A stretch of 7,463 bases of DNA from Oligoflexia bacterium (lineage in GTDB: Bacteria > Bdellovibrionota > Bdellovibrionia > Bdellovibrionales > UBA1609). The stretch lies in the NCBI GenBank assembly GCA_026914095.1, contig JAPPIY010000293.1:1-7463 (forward strand), given 5' to 3'. The notes beneath the pieces are model-generated. The model saw nothing but the letters and a program-made list of their open reading frames with translations, was not told where the DNA came from and ran no database searches. Positions 5,515-7,463 of this stretch are shown piece after piece; the stretch's first letter is position 1; the number at the start of each line of letters is the position of its first letter. The position numbers and the translations under genes are program-made.

Positions 5515-7359
5515 ATGTGCGGTATTTTTGCTTATTCAGGCTCTCGCAAGGTAACTGAAGTTTTAATACATGGATTAAAAAATTTAGAATACCGCGGCTA
5601 TGACAGCGCGGGCATAGCCTTTTTTGACAAAGATGTCATTCATCGCTTTAGAGTTTGCGGAGGAGTGAAAGAATTACAAAACAAAACTCAATCCCTCTCT
5701 AACAAAGGAGGGTTAGGGATGGGACACACCCGCTGGGCCACCCATGGCTCCCCTTCTGAAACAAACGCCCACCCCCATCATTCAGGCTCAATTTATGTTG
5801 TTCATAATGGAGTGATAGAAAATGTAACAGAGATTAAACAAATGATCTCAACTGACAAACTTTTGTCTGAGACAGATACAGAGCTTATAGCTCATTTAAT
5901 CAACCATTTTCATCAATCAGAAAATTTAAGTTTTTTGGAATCCGTTTTAAAAAGCGTTCCTTTGCTAAGAGGATCTTATGCTGTAGCCGCTATGCATGAA
6001 AAAACTCCTGGAGAGATAGTCGCCTTTAAATCAGGCCCCCCCCTTATTCTGGCTAAAAAAGAAAATGAGTTTTTTATCTCCAGCGATCTCCATGCTTTAG
6101 AAAACGATGTGGAGGCTCTCTTTTTAGAAGAGGAAGAGATTTTACATTTAAAAGCCAGCCAATTTCAAATTTTTAACTTTAAAGGAGAGAAAATAAACCG
6201 AAGTTTTCAAAAAATTTCTAAAGGGAATTTTTTAACTCTAAACAACCCTAAAGGAAAACACCCTCATTTTATGATTAAAGAAATTTTAGAACAGCCTATA
6301 GTCTTATCTCAACTCATAACAGATCATATTAACAAAAGTTCACAAGAAATAGATTTTAAAATGTCCAGAGGAAATCAAGAAGAATTAAAACGAGTTTTAA
6401 AAAACTCTTCTGAAATTTTAATTTTAGCTTGCGGAAGCAGTTACTATGCAGGCCTCTTCGCAAAATATTTTTTAGAGGATATCGCAAAAGTGAGAGTGAG
6501 TGTTGAAATCGCCAGTGAGTTCATTTATAAAAGGCCTCTTGTTTTCCAAAATACCTTAGCTGTCTTTATCTCTCAGAGCGGAGAAACAGCAGATATATTG
6601 ACAGCCCTCAAACAGACAGAACAGCTTGGCTTAAAAAGCTTATGTTTTTGCAATGTCCAAAATTCCAGTTTAGAGAGAAAAACAAATTTTTCTATTTCTT
6701 TATCAGCGGGAAAAGAAATCGCTGTAGCTAGCACAAAAACCTTTTTTGCCTCTGTGTTCTCCTTATCTCTTTTTGCCTTTTTTATCGCTAAAATCAAAGG
6801 GCAGTTACAAGAAGAAAAAAAAATCATAGCAGAGCTTTTACCCTTGCCCAGCCTTATAGAAAAAGTTTTAAATTGTGACCAGTTCTTTTTAGAAATTATG
6901 GAAAAACTAAAAAGTTTTAAAACTTTTCTCTATTTGGGAAGAGGGCTTTATTACCCTATGGCTTTGGAAGGAGCTTTAAAACTAAAAGAAATTGCTTACC
7001 TGCATGCTGAAGCCTATCCTTCTGGAGAAATGAAACATGGCCCTCTGGCAATGATAGATAAAAATACAGCTGTTGTAGCCCTGCAACCTGCTGGCGGAAT
7101 TTTATATCAAAAAAGCTTAACTAATTTAAGGGAAGCTCTATCAAGAGGGGCTTATTTAATTTCTATAGGCGGAAAACCAGAAGACAAAGAGCTAAAAAAC
7201 CTCAGTGATTCTTTTTTAAGTTTGCCAACAATCCACAATCTCATTCACCCTATCTTATCTATCATTCCTCTTCAGATGATGGCTTATTACATTTCAAGAA
7301 ATTATGGCTACAATGTGGATCAACCTAGGAATTTAGCCAAATCTGTAACAGTGGAATGA
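5515..7359 (+). CDS. glmS: Glutamine--fructose-6-phosphate aminotransferase (isomerizing) GlmS
   Basis: GlmS converts fructose-6-phosphate and glutamine to glucosamine-6-phosphate and glutamate, the committed step to UDP-GlcNAc. The 614 residues are full length (E. coli 609). The N-terminal glutaminase domain has the Cys2 nucleophile (MCGIF), LEYRGYDSAG (24-33), HTRWATHG (71-78), HNGVIEN (97-103) and SETDTE (118-123). KEILEQP (255-261) leads into the first sugar-isomerase domain with ACGSSYYAG (305-313), SQSGETAD (353-360) and AVASTKTF (403-410). The second has ALEGALKLKEI (483-493) with E492, and SGEMKHGPLA (503-512) with H508. The chain ends in LAKSVTVE with the sugar-binding Lys609. Only AA separates the glmU stop from this ATG and no strong ribosome site is visible, so translational coupling with glmU is likely. 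A run of eight C (6037-6044) lies in the glutaminase domain without breaking the frame. No glmS ribozyme fits in the 2 bp gap. Confidence 0.98.
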   Translation: MCGIFAYSGSRKVTEVLIHGLKNLEYRGYDSAGIAFFDKDVIHRFRVCGGVKELQNKTQSLSNKGGLGMGHTRWATHGSPSETNAHPHHSGSIYVVHNGVIENVTEIKQMISTDKLLSETDTELIAHLINHFHQSENLSFLESVLKSVPLLRGSYAVAAMHEKTPGEIVAFKSGPPLILAKKENEFFISSDLHALENDVEALFLEEEEILHLKASQFQIFNFKGEKINRSFQKISKGNFLTLNNPKGKHPHFMIKEILEQPIVLSQLITDHINKSSQEIDFKMSRGNQEELKRVLKNSSEILILACGSSYYAGLFAKYFLEDIAKVRVSVEIASEFIYKRPLVFQNTLAVFISQSGETADILTALKQTEQLGLKSLCFCNVQNSSLERKTNFSISLSAGKEIAVASTKTFFASVFSLSLFAFFIAKIKGQLQEEKKIIAELLPLPSLIEKVLNCDQFFLEIMEKLKSFKTFLYLGRGLYYPMALEGALKLKEIAYLHAEAYPSGEMKHGPLAMIDKNTAVVALQPAGGILYQKSLTNLREALSRGAYLISIGGKPEDKELKNLSDSFLSLPTIHNLIHPILSIIPLQMMAYYISRNYGYNVDQPRNLAKSVTVE

Positions 7360-7392
7360 AGCTTTTTTCAATAATAAAAACTGATTTTATAC

Positions 7393-7463
7393 GATCCTGT
7401 TTGAAATTTCCGATTTAAACTAGATTCCCGCTTCCAAAGGAATGACAAGAGAGTGGGAAAATT
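7393..7463. repeat. Second copy of the 3170-3335 repeat family, inverted, cut by the window end
   Basis: GATCCTGTTTGAAATTTC (7393-7410) matches 3182-3199 at 17 of 18 positions. It is followed by GATTCCCG (7423-7430) and GGAATGAC (7439-7446), which appear in the same order on the reverse complement of the 3170-3335 element. The 20 bp ATTCCC-N8-AGGAAT (7424-7443) differs by one base from the ATTCCC-N8-GGGAAT pattern. The outer block GGAACAATTAC is not recognisable to the left of 7393, so this copy is either diverged or end-truncated. It begins 33 bp after the glmS stop, and no other terminator is visible there. Confidence 0.6.

Noticed and set aside
6573..6827. Minus-strand open frame of 84 codons inside glmS
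   Set aside because: It is antisense to the sugar-isomerase domain of GlmS and lacks a ribosome site or a recognisable protein.

Overview
The window looks like chromosomal DNA from an AT-rich Gram-negative bacterium. It encodes a signal-peptide-bearing outer-membrane barrel protein, a proteobacterial-type glutamate-cysteine ligase, and the UDP-GlcNAc enzymes GlmU and GlmS. The style of the barrel protein (charged helical linker before a barrel) and the glutathione ligase family are compatible with Bdellovibrionota or a relative. That placement is an impression from protein style, not a proof, and a low-GC gammaproteobacterium is not excluded.

Layout. Positions 2-871 (+) hold the 3' two-thirds of a gshA-type glutamate-cysteine ligase whose start lies off the left edge. 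It is followed by an unrecognised single-pass membrane-anchored protein (915-1577, +), probably co-transcribed. A nested inverted repeat (1576-1657) separates this pair from a convergent outer-membrane protein gene (1717-2691, -).

The next 1 kb (2692-3720) has no gene I can support, but it is not empty. It carries two short elements with terminal inverted repeats and no coding capacity (MITE-like): 2883-3081, flanked by TAG on both sides, and 3170-3335, with a GC-rich palindromic core. It also holds a cluster of competing inverted repeats (3371-3444) and the probable outward promoters of the two flanking genes.

To the right, a forward gene set begins with a small protein resembling the HPF/RaiA ribosome-hibernation family (3721-4080). 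It continues with glmU (4148-5512) and glmS (5515-7359), which are only 2 bp apart. GlmS makes glucosamine-6-phosphate. GlmU, after the GlmM step (not in this window), makes UDP-GlcNAc for peptidoglycan and lipopolysaccharide. The right edge (7393-7463) holds a second, inverted copy of the 3170-3335 repeat family, cut by the window end.

The core genes are ordinary housekeeping functions. The less ordinary content is the two non-autonomous repeat families, the divergent HPF-like gene in front of glmUS, and the pair of mutually exclusive hairpins in the glmU leader. I found no evidence for a wholly new defence or biosynthetic system here.
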